Positions 1 to 7,239 of a stretch of DNA of 21,779 bases are shown here, piece after piece. The stretch is from assembly GCF_000808015.1 (NCBI RefSeq), contig NZ_JWHR01000147.1:1-21779 (forward strand). The letters run 5' to 3'. The notes under the pieces are model-generated. The model worked only from the letters and a program-made list of their open reading frames with translations. It was not told where the DNA came from and made no database searches. Numbering within the stretch: the stretch's first letter is position 1; every line of letters starts with the position of its first letter. This stretch comes from Terrisporobacter othiniensis (GTDB taxonomy: Bacteria; Bacillota; Clostridia; Peptostreptococcales; Peptostreptococcaceae). The translations under genes and the position numbers were made by a program.

Positions 1-164
1 TTAATATAAAATTGAGATATTTCATCTAAATATCCACTATAAAATAAATACATTGCAAAAAATACCAATGCTATTCCTATGCATTTTGTATTTCTTGATA
101 CTTTAAAAACTCCTTCATATGCTTTTTTATAATCCTCATAGCTATTAGAATAATTTATAATCAT
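1..164 (-). CDS. Small membrane protein, N-terminal part only (cut by window edge)
   Basis: An open frame starts with ATG at 164 and runs leftwards off the window, giving 54 codons without a stop. The ATG has a good ribosome binding site (AAGGGGA, 6 bases upstream). It lies 14 bases after the stop of the isomerase-like gene, so the two are probably one operon. The visible N-terminus is polar with several Tyr and Asp residues (SYEDYKKAY near residues 8-16). A hydrophobic segment at about residues 28-45 looks like a membrane helix. The shape loosely recalls YcxB-like membrane proteins, but the fragment is too short to assign. Function unknown. Confidence 0.6.
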   Translation of the reverse strand, partial: MIINYSNSYEDYKKAYEGVFKVSRNTKCIGIALVFFAMYLFYSGYLDEISQFYI

Positions 165-178
165 AACAAATCCCCTTA

Positions 179-949
179 CTATTTCAATTTAATAAATCCA
201 TCTTTAACTAACATATCTAAACTTTCTTCTATTTCTTTTAAATCTACTATTTCTAAAGATATAGTTAAATCTTTTTTAGTTTCTTTTAATTTATGTAGAA
301 TTTTTATTATATTCATACTTCCTTTATTTATGCTGAAATGACTATCTTTATCCCCAAAATTATTATGTAAATGAATATGATTTAACTTAAATAACAGCAC
401 ATCTATCCATTCTTCCACCTTATATTTAGAATAAGCATTAACATGTCCCACATCTAAACAAGCAAAAAAATTATTCTTCTCAATCCTTCTCATCAAATCA
501 TCCATAAGCTCATAATCTTCATCAAGAACATTTTCTATAATAATAGGAATACTATTCTTGCCTTTCATAAAATCAGCCCAATAATTATATACATTTTCCT
601 TCCACTCAATATAAGTATACGTCCTTGGTGTATATCCATTGTGATAAATTATTTTTTTAGCACCTAAATAATTTGCAACTTCATACGCTTGTTCCATTCT
701 TAACTTACTGATTCTTCTTATCTCATGATCTCTACTTCCTGGACACAAGTCTGCATAAGGCCCATGAATTATTAAATCAACATTATTATATAATTCTTTT
801 AACTCCTTTATATATATATCCATAATTTCATATCTATTATCTAATATATAAGGATTTGCGAATTGCACAACTTCTAAACCCACATCGTATTTTCTCAGTA
901 TAGGTAAAATTTTTTCAGTTTCCACCAATTGAGATACATAAAATTTCAT
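179..949 (-). CDS. Sugar phosphate isomerase/epimerase-like TIM-barrel protein
   Basis: This 256-residue protein is a complete single-domain member of the xylose isomerase-like / AP endonuclease 2 superfamily. Members bind divalent metals in a TIM barrel and isomerise sugars or cut abasic DNA. Candidate metal-site residues appear in the usual order: E26, H62 (IHGPY), H103 (YHNGY), E139 (IIIEN), D166 and H169 (LDVGH), H193/H195 (HIHLHNN), D202/H204 and E233 (SLEIV). The HIHLHNNFGDKDSH block is typical of the sugar isomerase/epimerase branch rather than endonuclease IV. The ATG at 949 follows GGGGTGGG. It is the first gene of a short leftward operon with the membrane protein downstream. The substrate cannot be told from the sequence, and no sugar operon surrounds it. 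Confidence 0.85.
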   Translation of the reverse strand: MKFYVSQLVETEKILPILRKYDVGLEVVQFANPYILDNRYEIMDIYIKELKELYNNVDLIIHGPYADLCPGSRDHEIRRISKLRMEQAYEVANYLGAKKIIYHNGYTPRTYTYIEWKENVYNYWADFMKGKNSIPIIIENVLDEDYELMDDLMRRIEKNNFFACLDVGHVNAYSKYKVEEWIDVLLFKLNHIHLHNNFGDKDSHFSINKGSMNIIKILHKLKETKKDLTISLEIVDLKEIEESLDMLVKDGFIKLK

Positions 950-1147
950 ATTCCCACCCCAAAATTTATTTATATTATTTTTATAAACTTATTATATTTT
1001 AGCATATATAAACTAAATTTGTATTTATTAGAAAAACTTTATCTTTTTAAAATAACTAGTCTATGAATATGTATTTGAGTTATAATAAATTTATATTTTG
1101 ATTATAAGTTATAAATATAATAAACAAGAAAAACAAAGGTGATAGAA

Positions 1148-3058
1148 ATGAATTTAATAAGCTTAGAAAATATAAATAAAAACTACTCAGAGAAAACTCT
1201 ATTAAATAATATTTCTCTAGGTATAAACGAAGGCGAAAAAATAGGACTTATTGGTGTTAATGGGACTGGTAAATCTACTTTATTAAAAATAATAGCTGGA
1301 GTTGAGGAAAGTGAAAGTGGAACCATAATCAAGGCTAATAAGGTTAGAATTGAATATCTTCCACAAAATCCTTATTACGATGAAGAAGCAACCGTTCTTG
1401 AGCAAGTATTTAAAGGTACTTCCGCTGAAATGAAGTTAATAGGAGAGTATCAAGATATATTAGAAAAAATAAATCATACTTATGATGAAAAATTAAATAC
1501 TAAATTACTTTCTCTTCAAAGTAAAATGGATGACTTAAATCTATGGGATTTGGAAAGTGATGCAAAAACTGTTCTTATGAAATTGGGAATAAAAGACTTT
1601 AACCAAAAAATAAAGGAACTATCTGGAGGTCAGAGAAAAAGAGTTTCTCTTGCTTCTGCTTTGATTACTCCTTGTGAATTATTGATTCTAGATGAACCTA
1701 CCAACCATCTAGACAATGATACTATAGACTGGTTAGAGGAATATTTAAACAAATTCAAAGGTTCAATACTTATGATAACTCATGATAGATATTTCTTAGA
1801 TAGAGTTACTAACAGAATTCTAGAATTAGATAAAGGCAGACTTTTTAGTTATGAAGGAAACTACTCTGTTTTCTTAGAAAAAAAAGCTGAGAGACTTGAT
1901 TTAGAGCAATCTTCAGAACTTAAACGTCAAAACCTACTTAGAAAAGAGTTGGCATGGGTTAGACGTGGCGCACAGGCTCGTAGTACTAAACAAAAAGCAA
2001 GACTCCAAAGATTTGATGAATTAGTTAATGCAGATAAAAATGTAATTGATGAAAAATTAGACATCTCTGTCGGATCTTCAAGACTCGGAAACAAAATCAT
2101 CGAAATCCACAATATCTCTAAAACTTTTGATGATAAAAAAGTAATAGATAATTTGGAATATACTTTGGCTAGACATGACAGAATAGGTATTATAGGTAAA
2201 AATGGTTTAGGTAAATCAACTTTAATAAATATACTTGACGGAAAAATCAAACCAGATAGTGGTGAAATAGAAATAGGTGAAACAGTTAAGATAGGTTGTT
2301 TCTCACAAGATGATTCCCATATGCACCCTGATATGAGAGCCATAGATTATATAAAAGAAGAAAGTGATTATATTACAACTGCTGATGGTAGCAAAATTAC
2401 TGCTTCTCAAATGTGTGAAAAATTCTTATTTGATGGTACTATGCAATATACTTATATTAGAAAACTATCTGGAGGGGAAAGAAGAAGATTGCATCTTCTT
2501 AGAGTTTTAATGTCTGCACCTAATGTTCTTTTGCTAGACGAGCCTACAAATGACTTAGATATAGAAACTTTAAATCGTCTTGAGGACTATTTAGATGAAT
2601 TTAAGGGTGTAGTTATAACTGTATCCCACGATAGATACTTCCTTGATAGAATTTGTAATAAAATATTCGCTTATGAAGGTAGAGGGAAAATTCATATATA
2701 TACAGGAAATTATAGTGACTATCTAGTATACAGAGAAAATGAGAATATAAAGTTTGAAGAATTTACTCAAAGTACTCCTAAGGAAGAAAAAGTTAAAAAA
2801 GAAAAGCCAAAAAATGATAAAAAACTTAAATTCTCATTTAATGAACAAAGAGAATTTGATACTATCGATGATGATATTGCTTCTTTAGAGGAAAAAATCG
2901 AAAAACTTGAAGAAAGTACAAGTAAGTTTGCTACTAACTTTACAAAACTTCAAGAAATAATGGACGAAAAAGCAAAACTTGAAGAAGAATTAGAATATAA
3001 ATATGAAAGATGGGAATATTTAAATAATTTGGCAGAAGAGATAGCTAATCAAAAATAA
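1148..3058 (+). CDS. ABC-F family ATPase, Uup/YfmR-like ribosome-associated factor
   Basis: A soluble protein of 636 residues with two ABC ATPase domains in one chain and no membrane segments, which defines ABC-F. Domain 1 has Walker A GVNGTGKST (about 36-44), signature LSGGQ (158-162) and Walker B LLILDEPTNHLD (from 178). A charged linker (about 243-312) with W-RRG-ARSTKQKAR is the P-site tRNA interaction motif region. Domain 2 has GKNGLGKST (350-358), LSGGE (440-444) and LLLLDEPTNDLD. The last ~65 residues are a charged coiled coil, as in Uup and Bacillus YfmR, which act on stalled ribosomes at the E site. I chose ATG 1148 over the upstream in-frame GTG at 1139 because AAAGGTGAT (1135-1143) is the ribosome binding site and covers the GTG. 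It lacks features marking an antibiotic-resistance ABC-F, so housekeeping translation is the likelier role. Confidence 0.93.
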   Translation: MNLISLENINKNYSEKTLLNNISLGINEGEKIGLIGVNGTGKSTLLKIIAGVEESESGTIIKANKVRIEYLPQNPYYDEEATVLEQVFKGTSAEMKLIGEYQDILEKINHTYDEKLNTKLLSLQSKMDDLNLWDLESDAKTVLMKLGIKDFNQKIKELSGGQRKRVSLASALITPCELLILDEPTNHLDNDTIDWLEEYLNKFKGSILMITHDRYFLDRVTNRILELDKGRLFSYEGNYSVFLEKKAERLDLEQSSELKRQNLLRKELAWVRRGAQARSTKQKARLQRFDELVNADKNVIDEKLDISVGSSRLGNKIIEIHNISKTFDDKKVIDNLEYTLARHDRIGIIGKNGLGKSTLINILDGKIKPDSGEIEIGETVKIGCFSQDDSHMHPDMRAIDYIKEESDYITTADGSKITASQMCEKFLFDGTMQYTYIRKLSGGERRRLHLLRVLMSAPNVLLLDEPTNDLDIETLNRLEDYLDEFKGVVITVSHDRYFLDRICNKIFAYEGRGKIHIYTGNYSDYLVYRENENIKFEEFTQSTPKEEKVKKEKPKNDKKLKFSFNEQREFDTIDDDIASLEEKIEKLEESTSKFATNFTKLQEIMDEKAKLEEELEYKYERWEYLNNLAEEIANQK

Positions 3059-3080
3059 AATTTTCTTCGCTCATCTCGTG

Positions 3081-3186
3081 ACGTCTAAGTCCTTGCTCTG
3101 CTTCGACTTATCCCGTTGCTTAAAATTATCATGGCGCCAACGTCTAAGTCCTTGCTCTGCTTCGACTTATCCCGTTGCTTAAAATT
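3081..3186. repeat. Two direct copies of a 47-nt G+C-richer repeat
   Basis: Two identical 47-base copies lie at 3081-3127 and 3140-3186, separated by 12 bases, giving a period of 59. Each contains the inverted repeat TAAGTC...GACTTA with a 13-base loop and ends in TTAAAATT. The 12-base spacer holds the palindrome TGGCGCCA (3132-3139). The unit is clearly richer in G+C than the flanking A/T-rich DNA. It fills nearly the whole gap between the ABC-F gene and the glycerophosphodiesterase gene, whose ribosome binding site begins a few bases after copy 2. It has no poly-T tail, so it is not a standard terminator. A dispersed REP-like element or an RNA structure is possible. Confidence 0.9.
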
Positions 3187-3205
3187 TAGTTTGGAGGTTT
3201 AGATA

Positions 3206-3721
3206 ATGAGAATAATCGCCCATAAAGGCCTCAGTGGATTTTACCCGGAAAACACCATGTTGGCCTTTAAAAAATGTCTTAACTTAAACATATATGGAAT
3301 AGAGCTAGACGTTCAAAAAACAAAAGATAACCAGATTGTCGTTATTCATGATGAAAAAGTTGATCGTACATTTAATGGTACTGGTTATATTAAAGATATG
3401 ACTTTAAGTGAGCTTCAGTCTCTAAATTCCAATTTTAAAAATTATGAAAATAACAAAGACTGTAAAATCCCTACTCTAAAAGAGGTCCTGACATTATTTA
3501 AACCAACAGACTTTATAATAAATATAGAGCTTAAAAATAATAAAATAAAATATAAAAACTTGGAAGAAGATGTAATAAACTTAGTAAAAGAATTAAAAAT
3601 GGAAAGAAGAGTTATTATATCTTCTTTTAGAATGAAAAGTCTTAATAAAGTAAAGGATCTTTGTCCTAAAATAACAAGGTCTTATTTAATAAGTGAAAGA
3701 CTTTATAAATACAGACTTTAA
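3206..3721 (+). CDS. Glycerophosphodiester phosphodiesterase, C-terminally truncated
   Basis: The 171-residue product has the N-terminal catalytic half of a GDPD TIM barrel. GDPDs hydrolyse deacylated phospholipids to sn-glycerol 3-phosphate and an alcohol. Visible catalytic motifs are H6 in AHKG, E15-N16, E33 and D35 in IELD, H48 in VIHD, and E108/K110 in NIELK. Family members are usually about 230-250 residues. This one stops after SERLYKYRL, about where strand 6 of the barrel ends, so roughly 60-70 residues with the last two strands are missing. No remnant of them is readable downstream, and the next gene's promoter starts within 40 bases. The ATG at 3206 follows TTGGAGG. It may be a decayed gene or a shortened form of doubtful activity. 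Confidence 0.8.
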   Translation: MRIIAHKGLSGFYPENTMLAFKKCLNLNIYGIELDVQKTKDNQIVVIHDEKVDRTFNGTGYIKDMTLSELQSLNSNFKNYENNKDCKIPTLKEVLTLFKPTDFIINIELKNNKIKYKNLEEDVINLVKELKMERRVIISSFRMKSLNKVKDLCPKITRSYLISERLYKYRL

Positions 3722-3749
3722 ATTTTACTTTTAAGAAAACCAACTGTAT

Positions 3750-3761
3750 ATACATATGTAT
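3750..3761. promoter_or_regulatory. Palindrome abutting the -35 of the nicotinamidase-like gene
   Basis: The perfect 12-base palindrome ATACATATGTAT ends on the first base of the TTGACA -35 box at 3761. The location suits an operator for a dimeric regulator. In A/T-rich DNA a palindrome of this kind can also arise by chance, so this is only a candidate. Confidence 0.3.
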
Positions 3762-3789
3762 TGACATAACCTCTCAGTAAATATAAAAT
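3761..3789 (+). promoter_or_regulatory. Sigma-A-type promoter for the nicotinamidase-like gene
   Basis: A consensus TTGACA (3761-3766), a 17-base spacer and TAAAAT (3784-3789) predict transcription from about 3796, giving a leader of some 23 bases before the ATG at 3819. The gene is therefore probably transcribed on its own rather than from the upstream GDPD gene. Confidence 0.75.
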
Positions 3790-3818
3790 AAGTTTATATT
3801 ATATCGGGAGGTTTTATA

Positions 3819-4457
3819 ATGGAAAAAATATTAGATAATTACAAAGCATTAGTTAACAACTTAGAAAATCTATGTGAAATTAAAATTAATGACTATGATT
3901 TAAATAAAACTGGATTATTTATAGTAGATATGAATAATGGATTTGCTAAAGAAGGTGCTCTATCTTCTCCAAGGGTAGAAAAAATAATAAAGCCAATAGC
4001 TGATTTTGGAAAATCAGTATCTTCTAAAATAAATACAATAGTAGCTTTTACAGATACTCATAATGAGGATGCTGTAGAACTGAAAAGTTATCCTACTCAT
4101 TGTTTAAGGGGAGATAAAGAAAGTGAAGTAGTTGAAGAAATCCTGTCTATAGACAATATGGATATATTAGAAAAAAATTCTACCAATGGATTCTTTGTAA
4201 TGGATATGGAAAAATATAAAAATTTAGATAATTTTATAGTTGTAGGATGTTGCACTGATATTTGTGTATATCAATTTGTACTGACACTAAAAACATACTT
4301 CAATCAAAATAATTTAGATAAAAATATTATAGTTCCTATGAATTTAATTGAAACTTATGATATAGATATGGTTCATAGTGGTGATTTTTTAAACACTATT
4401 TTCTTAAATAGTATGATTCAAAACGGAATAAATGTAGTCAAAAAAATTTTAATATAG
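3819..4457 (+). CDS. Isochorismatase-family hydrolase, nicotinamidase-like
   Basis: A 212-residue cysteine hydrolase of the isochorismatase/nicotinamidase superfamily. The catalytic triad is visible as D37 (FIVDMNNGF), K119 (LEKNSTNGF) and C149 (GCCTDICVYQ). A metal-binding set like that of PncA nicotinamidases is present: D79 and H81 (DTH) and H94 (YPTHC). Together these favour nicotinamide to nicotinate hydrolysis in NAD salvage, although related amidases share the fold. The length is normal. The ATG follows GGGAGG with good spacing. It has its own consensus promoter and a strong terminator, so it looks monocistronic. A pncA-type function is likely but not certain, so no symbol is given. 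Confidence 0.85.
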   Translation: MEKILDNYKALVNNLENLCEIKINDYDLNKTGLFIVDMNNGFAKEGALSSPRVEKIIKPIADFGKSVSSKINTIVAFTDTHNEDAVELKSYPTHCLRGDKESEVVEEILSIDNMDILEKNSTNGFFVMDMEKYKNLDNFIVVGCCTDICVYQFVLTLKTYFNQNNLDKNIIVPMNLIETYDIDMVHSGDFLNTIFLNSMIQNGINVVKKILI

Positions 4458-4461
4458 TTTC

Positions 4462-4515
4462 ATTAAAATAAAAAGGTGTCTTTTTTAAAGTGAAATAACA
4501 CCTTTTTATTTTAAT
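4462..4515. terminator. Bidirectional terminator, 18-bp perfect stem
   Basis: Positions 4462-4479 and 4498-4515 form a perfect 18-bp stem (core AAAAAGGTGT / ACACCTTTTT) with an 18-base loop. A-tract and T-tract sides let it end both the plus-strand hydrolase gene and the convergent minus-strand membrane-protein gene. Confidence 0.85.
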
Positions 4516-4521
4516 TGCAAG

Positions 4522-4773
4522 TTAAGCTACTATATTGTTAGTAAGTGTCATACTTAACAATACAAGGCCAAGAAAAATATTTATAATTCCTAAAGTACAA
4601 TCTTCACATTCAGTGTTTACTAATATTTCTGTAAATCCAGTGTAAAATAAACCTGCTATACATAAACATGAAATAATTAAAATAGTTGGTATGCCAAAAA
4701 CATAAACGTCATTAATTCCTAGAAATAGTGCGAAAAACAATAATAAAATACCTATAACAACTTTTAATTTCAT
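4522..4773 (-). CDS. Small membrane protein of unknown function
   Basis: The 83-residue product is almost entirely hydrophobic, with membrane segments at about residues 5-21, 25-47 and 60-78. The short loop before the last helix holds ECEDC (C56 and C59), the only obviously distinctive motif. The ATG has a strong ribosome binding site (GGAGGAG, 6 bases upstream), which supports real translation. The gene is convergent with the nicotinamidase-like gene and shares its terminator. I do not recognise the family. The CxxC pair could be redox-active or bind metal, but this is speculation. Confidence 0.7.
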   Translation of the reverse strand: MKLKVVIGILLLFFALFLGINDVYVFGIPTILIISCLCIAGLFYTGFTEILVNTECEDCTLGIINIFLGLVLLSMTLTNNIVA

Positions 4774-4882
4774 TTTCTACTCCTCCATTCCCCCTTTATA
4801 CCCCTATTGTATTTCACTTCTATTAATAAATCCATAAGATTTAAAATTTTCTGTAAATATTTAATGTTAATTTCCTTATACG

Positions 4883-4916
4883 TAAAAAATACACTTCTAA
4901 TGAAGTGTATTTTTTA
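4883..4916 (-). terminator. Terminator overlapping the stop of the DUF3867-like gene
   Basis: A perfect 15-bp stem (4883-4897 with 4902-4916) and a 4-base loop carry an A-run on one side and a T-run on the other. The right arm includes the stop codon of the minus-strand gene that ends at 4914. Transcripts of that gene would end in the poly-U. Confidence 0.8.
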
Positions 4917-5537
4917 ATAATCGTACTCTTTGCAATTTTCACATATAATTACTTTTAATTTATTATTATACATACTTTTATATGATAATAATAATTCATT
5001 TAATTGAGCATCCACTAGGTTTATAGAACCTTCACTAATTAGAATAACCTTTTCTTTTTCAATAATTATTTTTATATCGTTTACTTCATCTTTTAAAAAA
5101 GTTGTTATTAATTCCTTATTTTCTAAATCACTATTATACTTCTTATAAAAATCAGAATTTTTATCTATATCATTATATTTTTTTTCATTTACGGTATTTA
5201 TTGTACTTTGTGTATTATTTGTAGGATTAAGTTTACTTAAGTCATCAAAACTTAGTTTATTAGGGTTTAATCCTAGGTTTTTTATTTGTTGATCTAATTC
5301 TGCTGGATCTACACCATATCTTTCCATTAATTTATTTTGCATCTTCATAAATTTTTCTTGAGATATATTATTTTCTCTCATATATTCATATATTTTAGAT
5401 GTAAACTGAGACATGGTCATACTTCCGTTTGCTACAGAGAAATATAAATCATACATATAATTTTCAAATTTATCCACATCACTGTCTTTCACTTTATTCT
5501 TTAATTCGTTAAAATCAATTATTCTATCATCAGACAT
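4914..5537 (-). CDS. DUF3867-like cytoplasmic protein
   Basis: The product is 207 residues when started at ATG 5537. The longer in-frame start at 5555 is rejected because the ribosome binding site GCAGGAGGA lies inside that extension. The N-terminus (SDDRIIDFNELKNKVKDSDVD) and the following helical part with NGSMTMSQF and NNISQEKF resemble, from memory, the clostridial family of unknown function DUF3867. The first ~100 residues are helical and charged. A polar Asn/Thr-rich linker (about 105-120) joins a C-terminal part that ends in VIICENCKEYDY, with a CxxC pair. No signal peptide or membrane helix is seen. It is monocistronic, with an extended -10 promoter upstream and a terminator on its stop codon. 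The function is unknown. Confidence 0.8.
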   Translation of the reverse strand: MSDDRIIDFNELKNKVKDSDVDKFENYMYDLYFSVANGSMTMSQFTSKIYEYMRENNISQEKFMKMQNKLMERYGVDPAELDQQIKNLGLNPNKLSFDDLSKLNPTNNTQSTINTVNEKKYNDIDKNSDFYKKYNSDLENKELITTFLKDEVNDIKIIIEKEKVILISEGSINLVDAQLNELLLSYKSMYNNKLKVIICENCKEYDY

Positions 5538-5572
5538 GTTAATTCCTCCTGCCAAAATTATACTTAATAAGA

Positions 5573-5581
5573 ATTATACCA
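5573..5581 (-). promoter_or_regulatory. Extended -10 promoter of the DUF3867-like gene
   Basis: On the minus strand TGGTATAAT (TGn plus a perfect TATAAT) lies 36 bases upstream of the ATG at 5537. Transcription would begin near 5566. No good -35 box is present, as expected for an extended -10 promoter. Confidence 0.55.
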
Positions 5582-5627
5582 CACTTATTAAAATATACAT
5601 AATATAAAAAGAAATGTGGTGATTATT

Positions 5628-5699
5628 TTGTCGTTTCGTCTATTTCTTGTTTTCGCTATATTATTATTATTGGTTACTCCCCAAAATAAATCTTCTTAA
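5628..5699 (+). CDS. Candidate 23-residue membrane micropeptide (TTG start)
   Basis: TTG at 5628 opens a 23-codon frame ending in TAA at 5697. It encodes a peptide that begins MSFRLF, is followed by a run of about 14 hydrophobic residues (FLVFAILLLLVTP), and ends with the polar tail QNKSS. This is the layout of a single-pass small membrane protein. A ribosome binding site GTGGTGAT (5617-5624) lies 3-4 bases upstream of the TTG. A hairpin terminator begins on the stop codon. The reading frame fills the gap between two divergently placed minus-strand genes. The weakness is its short length: a hydrophobic frame this small can occur by chance in T-rich DNA. Confidence 0.45.
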   Translation: MSFRLFLVFAILLLLVTPQNKSS

Positions 5700-5719
5700 G
5701 GATAGTTTTACTATCCTTA
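5697..5719. terminator. Hairpin terminator after the micropeptide ORF
   Basis: TAAGGATAG (5697-5705) pairs perfectly with CTATCCTTA (5711-5719) around a 5-base loop. On the plus strand it is followed by a T-rich stretch. It can also serve the minus-strand LD-carboxypeptidase gene, whose stop is just to the right. Confidence 0.6.
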
Positions 5720-5721
5720 AC

Positions 5722-6633
5722 TTATATTTTTCTTATCTTTATTTGATTTTCATTACAATTAAGATAACAACTCATATTTAAAGGTATTGTAACCATAGGT
5801 ATACAATGACCAGATTTCAAATTATATATTGCTGGTTTTTTATTTTTTTGGGCAATTTCTTTAAGTATATCTAAAATTCCTTCATCATTTTGAAATGCTT
5901 TCTTACAATTTGTAAATTCACCAAATATTATTCCATTGCAATCATTAAATTTCCCCGCCATCTGTAGATGATTTAACATTTTATCCACTTTATAAGTATA
6001 TTCTCCTATTTCTTCAATAAATAGTATTTTATTTTTAGTATTTATCTCATACTCAGTCCCCAAGGTTGAAACAATTATAGATAAATTCCCTCCTGTTATT
6101 GATCCTTCACAACAACCGCCATATAAAGATATTAATTTTTCATTAGATGGATTTTCAACTAATAATTCTTCTTTGAAATTTAATGCTTTTATCAATGAGC
6201 TATAAGTAAAATCATCCCATTTTTTTATACTTGCCGCCATGATTCCATGATAAGTAACCAAATTAGAAATCTGGTTTATAGCTATATGAAGAGCTGTAAT
6301 ATCAGAAAATCCCACAAATACCTTTGGATTATCTCTAATTATAGTAAAGTCTATTAAATTAAGAATCCTAGCACAACCATATCCTCCCCTAATGCAAATA
6401 ATAGCGTCTACATCCTTATCTAAAAACATCCTTTCCAAATCTAATGCCCTCTCTTCATCTTTTCCACTTAAATATCCTTTATATGATAAATAGCAGCTCT
6501 TACCTATTTTAACTTTATAACCCAATCTATTTAATTCATATTTTATTTCTTCAATTTTTATATCTCTTAATGGTCCTGCTGGTGCAATCAACCCAATAGT
6601 ATCTCCTTTTTCCAAAGCCTTTGGATATTTCAT
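5722..6633 (-). CDS. LD-carboxypeptidase (peptidase family S66)
   Basis: The 303-residue protein belongs to the S66 serine peptidases, which remove the terminal D-Ala from murein tetrapeptides during wall recycling in the cytoplasm. The related MccF proteins cleave microcin C. In 303-residue numbering the nucleophile is S110 (VGFSDIT), and the E207 (FIEEIGE) and H276 (KSGHC) regions complete the Ser-Glu-His triad. Other family marks are IAPAGPL near the N-terminus and CIRGGYGCARIL. There is no signal peptide, consistent with a cytosolic enzyme. ATG 6633 is preferred over 6645 because GGGGGAT lies directly before it, whereas the longer start has no good site. Peptidoglycan recycling is the likelier role, since no peptide-antibiotic genes are nearby. 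Confidence 0.92.
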   Translation of the reverse strand: MKYPKALEKGDTIGLIAPAGPLRDIKIEEIKYELNRLGYKVKIGKSCYLSYKGYLSGKDEERALDLERMFLDKDVDAIICIRGGYGCARILNLIDFTIIRDNPKVFVGFSDITALHIAINQISNLVTYHGIMAASIKKWDDFTYSSLIKALNFKEELLVENPSNEKLISLYGGCCEGSITGGNLSIIVSTLGTEYEINTKNKILFIEEIGEYTYKVDKMLNHLQMAGKFNDCNGIIFGEFTNCKKAFQNDEGILDILKEIAQKNKKPAIYNLKSGHCIPMVTIPLNMSCYLNCNENQIKIRKI

Positions 6634-6760
6634 ATTATCCCCCATTCCATAACATTTTACTTATTTATAAGCATTTTATACGAGTTCAAATCGTAATATT
6701 ACTATAAGTAGTTTTTTTATAAATATTTATAGTTATATATTATTAAAATATTTCTAGGAG

Positions 6761-7198
6761 TTGATTAATATAAAAAAAGAAAAAATAGTATTAAAGTTTA
6801 CAGTGCTGTCCTTTATTATATATATGGTTACCATGTTAGTATTTGAGGCAATCATATATACTGTCGTTGGCATAGGTTTTTTATCTTTTTTAGGATTTAC
6901 ATACGATTCCTATATTAGTGTTATAATCTTTTTAATAATTTGTTACGTTATGCTTATTCCTGCTGATTACTATACTTCTATTCTAATCGGTCTTTTTAAA
7001 ATTAAAAGTAATATTTCTAGGTTTCAACAAAGAGCCATAGATTTTATTTTATATACATCTTTTTCTTCTTTAGTTGTTGGAATTGTAGATTTTTTTATGG
7101 AAGGCATAAGTATAAGCCCTGCTAATCAAATTCTATTTGTTTTACTTTATTATTTGTTAGATATGTATTCTGATATGTTACTTCTAAGCAAAATATAA
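6761..7198 (+). CDS. YrvL-like membrane protein
   Basis: The 145-residue product has about four membrane segments (near 13-40, 50-68, 92-113 and 121-140). The pattern GFLSFLGFTYDSYISVIIF, followed by the later IVDFFMEGISIS, resembles the YrvL family of Bacillus, described as a regulatory membrane protein. That assignment is from memory of the family and is moderate. The start is odd. The only standard start is TTG 6761, but it directly abuts the ribosome binding site AGGAGTTGAT (6756-6765), leaving no spacer. The codon at normal spacing is ATA at 6770. Either a non-standard start or inefficient translation is implied. A strong terminator overlaps the stop codon. Confidence 0.7.
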   Translation: MINIKKEKIVLKFTVLSFIIYMVTMLVFEAIIYTVVGIGFLSFLGFTYDSYISVIIFLIICYVMLIPADYYTSILIGLFKIKSNISRFQQRAIDFILYTSFSSLVVGIVDFFMEGISISPANQILFVLLYYLLDMYSDMLLLSKI

Positions 7199-7230
7199 AA
7201 AATCGCTTCGCATAAGCGAAGCGATTTTTT
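7197..7230. terminator. Bidirectional terminator, 15-bp stem
   Basis: AAAAAATCGCTTCGC (7197-7211) pairs perfectly with 7216-7230 around a 4-base loop. The stem has a G+C-rich top and A/T tracts on both sides. It separates the convergent YrvL-like gene and the oxidoreductase gene. Confidence 0.9.
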
Positions 7231-7239
7231 TACTTAAAC

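Noticed and set aside
1927..2343. 138-codon minus-strand open frame within the ABC-F gene
   Set aside because: It is antisense to highly conserved ATPase motifs, is Ser/Leu/Pro-rich in the manner of reverse frames, and lacks a ribosome binding site.
3078..3182. Short GTG-started frame across both copies of the 47-nt repeat
   Set aside because: There is no ribosome binding site, and the two copies are read in different frames, so the repeat is not maintained as protein.
4774..4830. GGGTAT upstream of the small membrane protein, as a sigma-B -10
   Set aside because: No GTTTAA-type -35 is found at the required distance.
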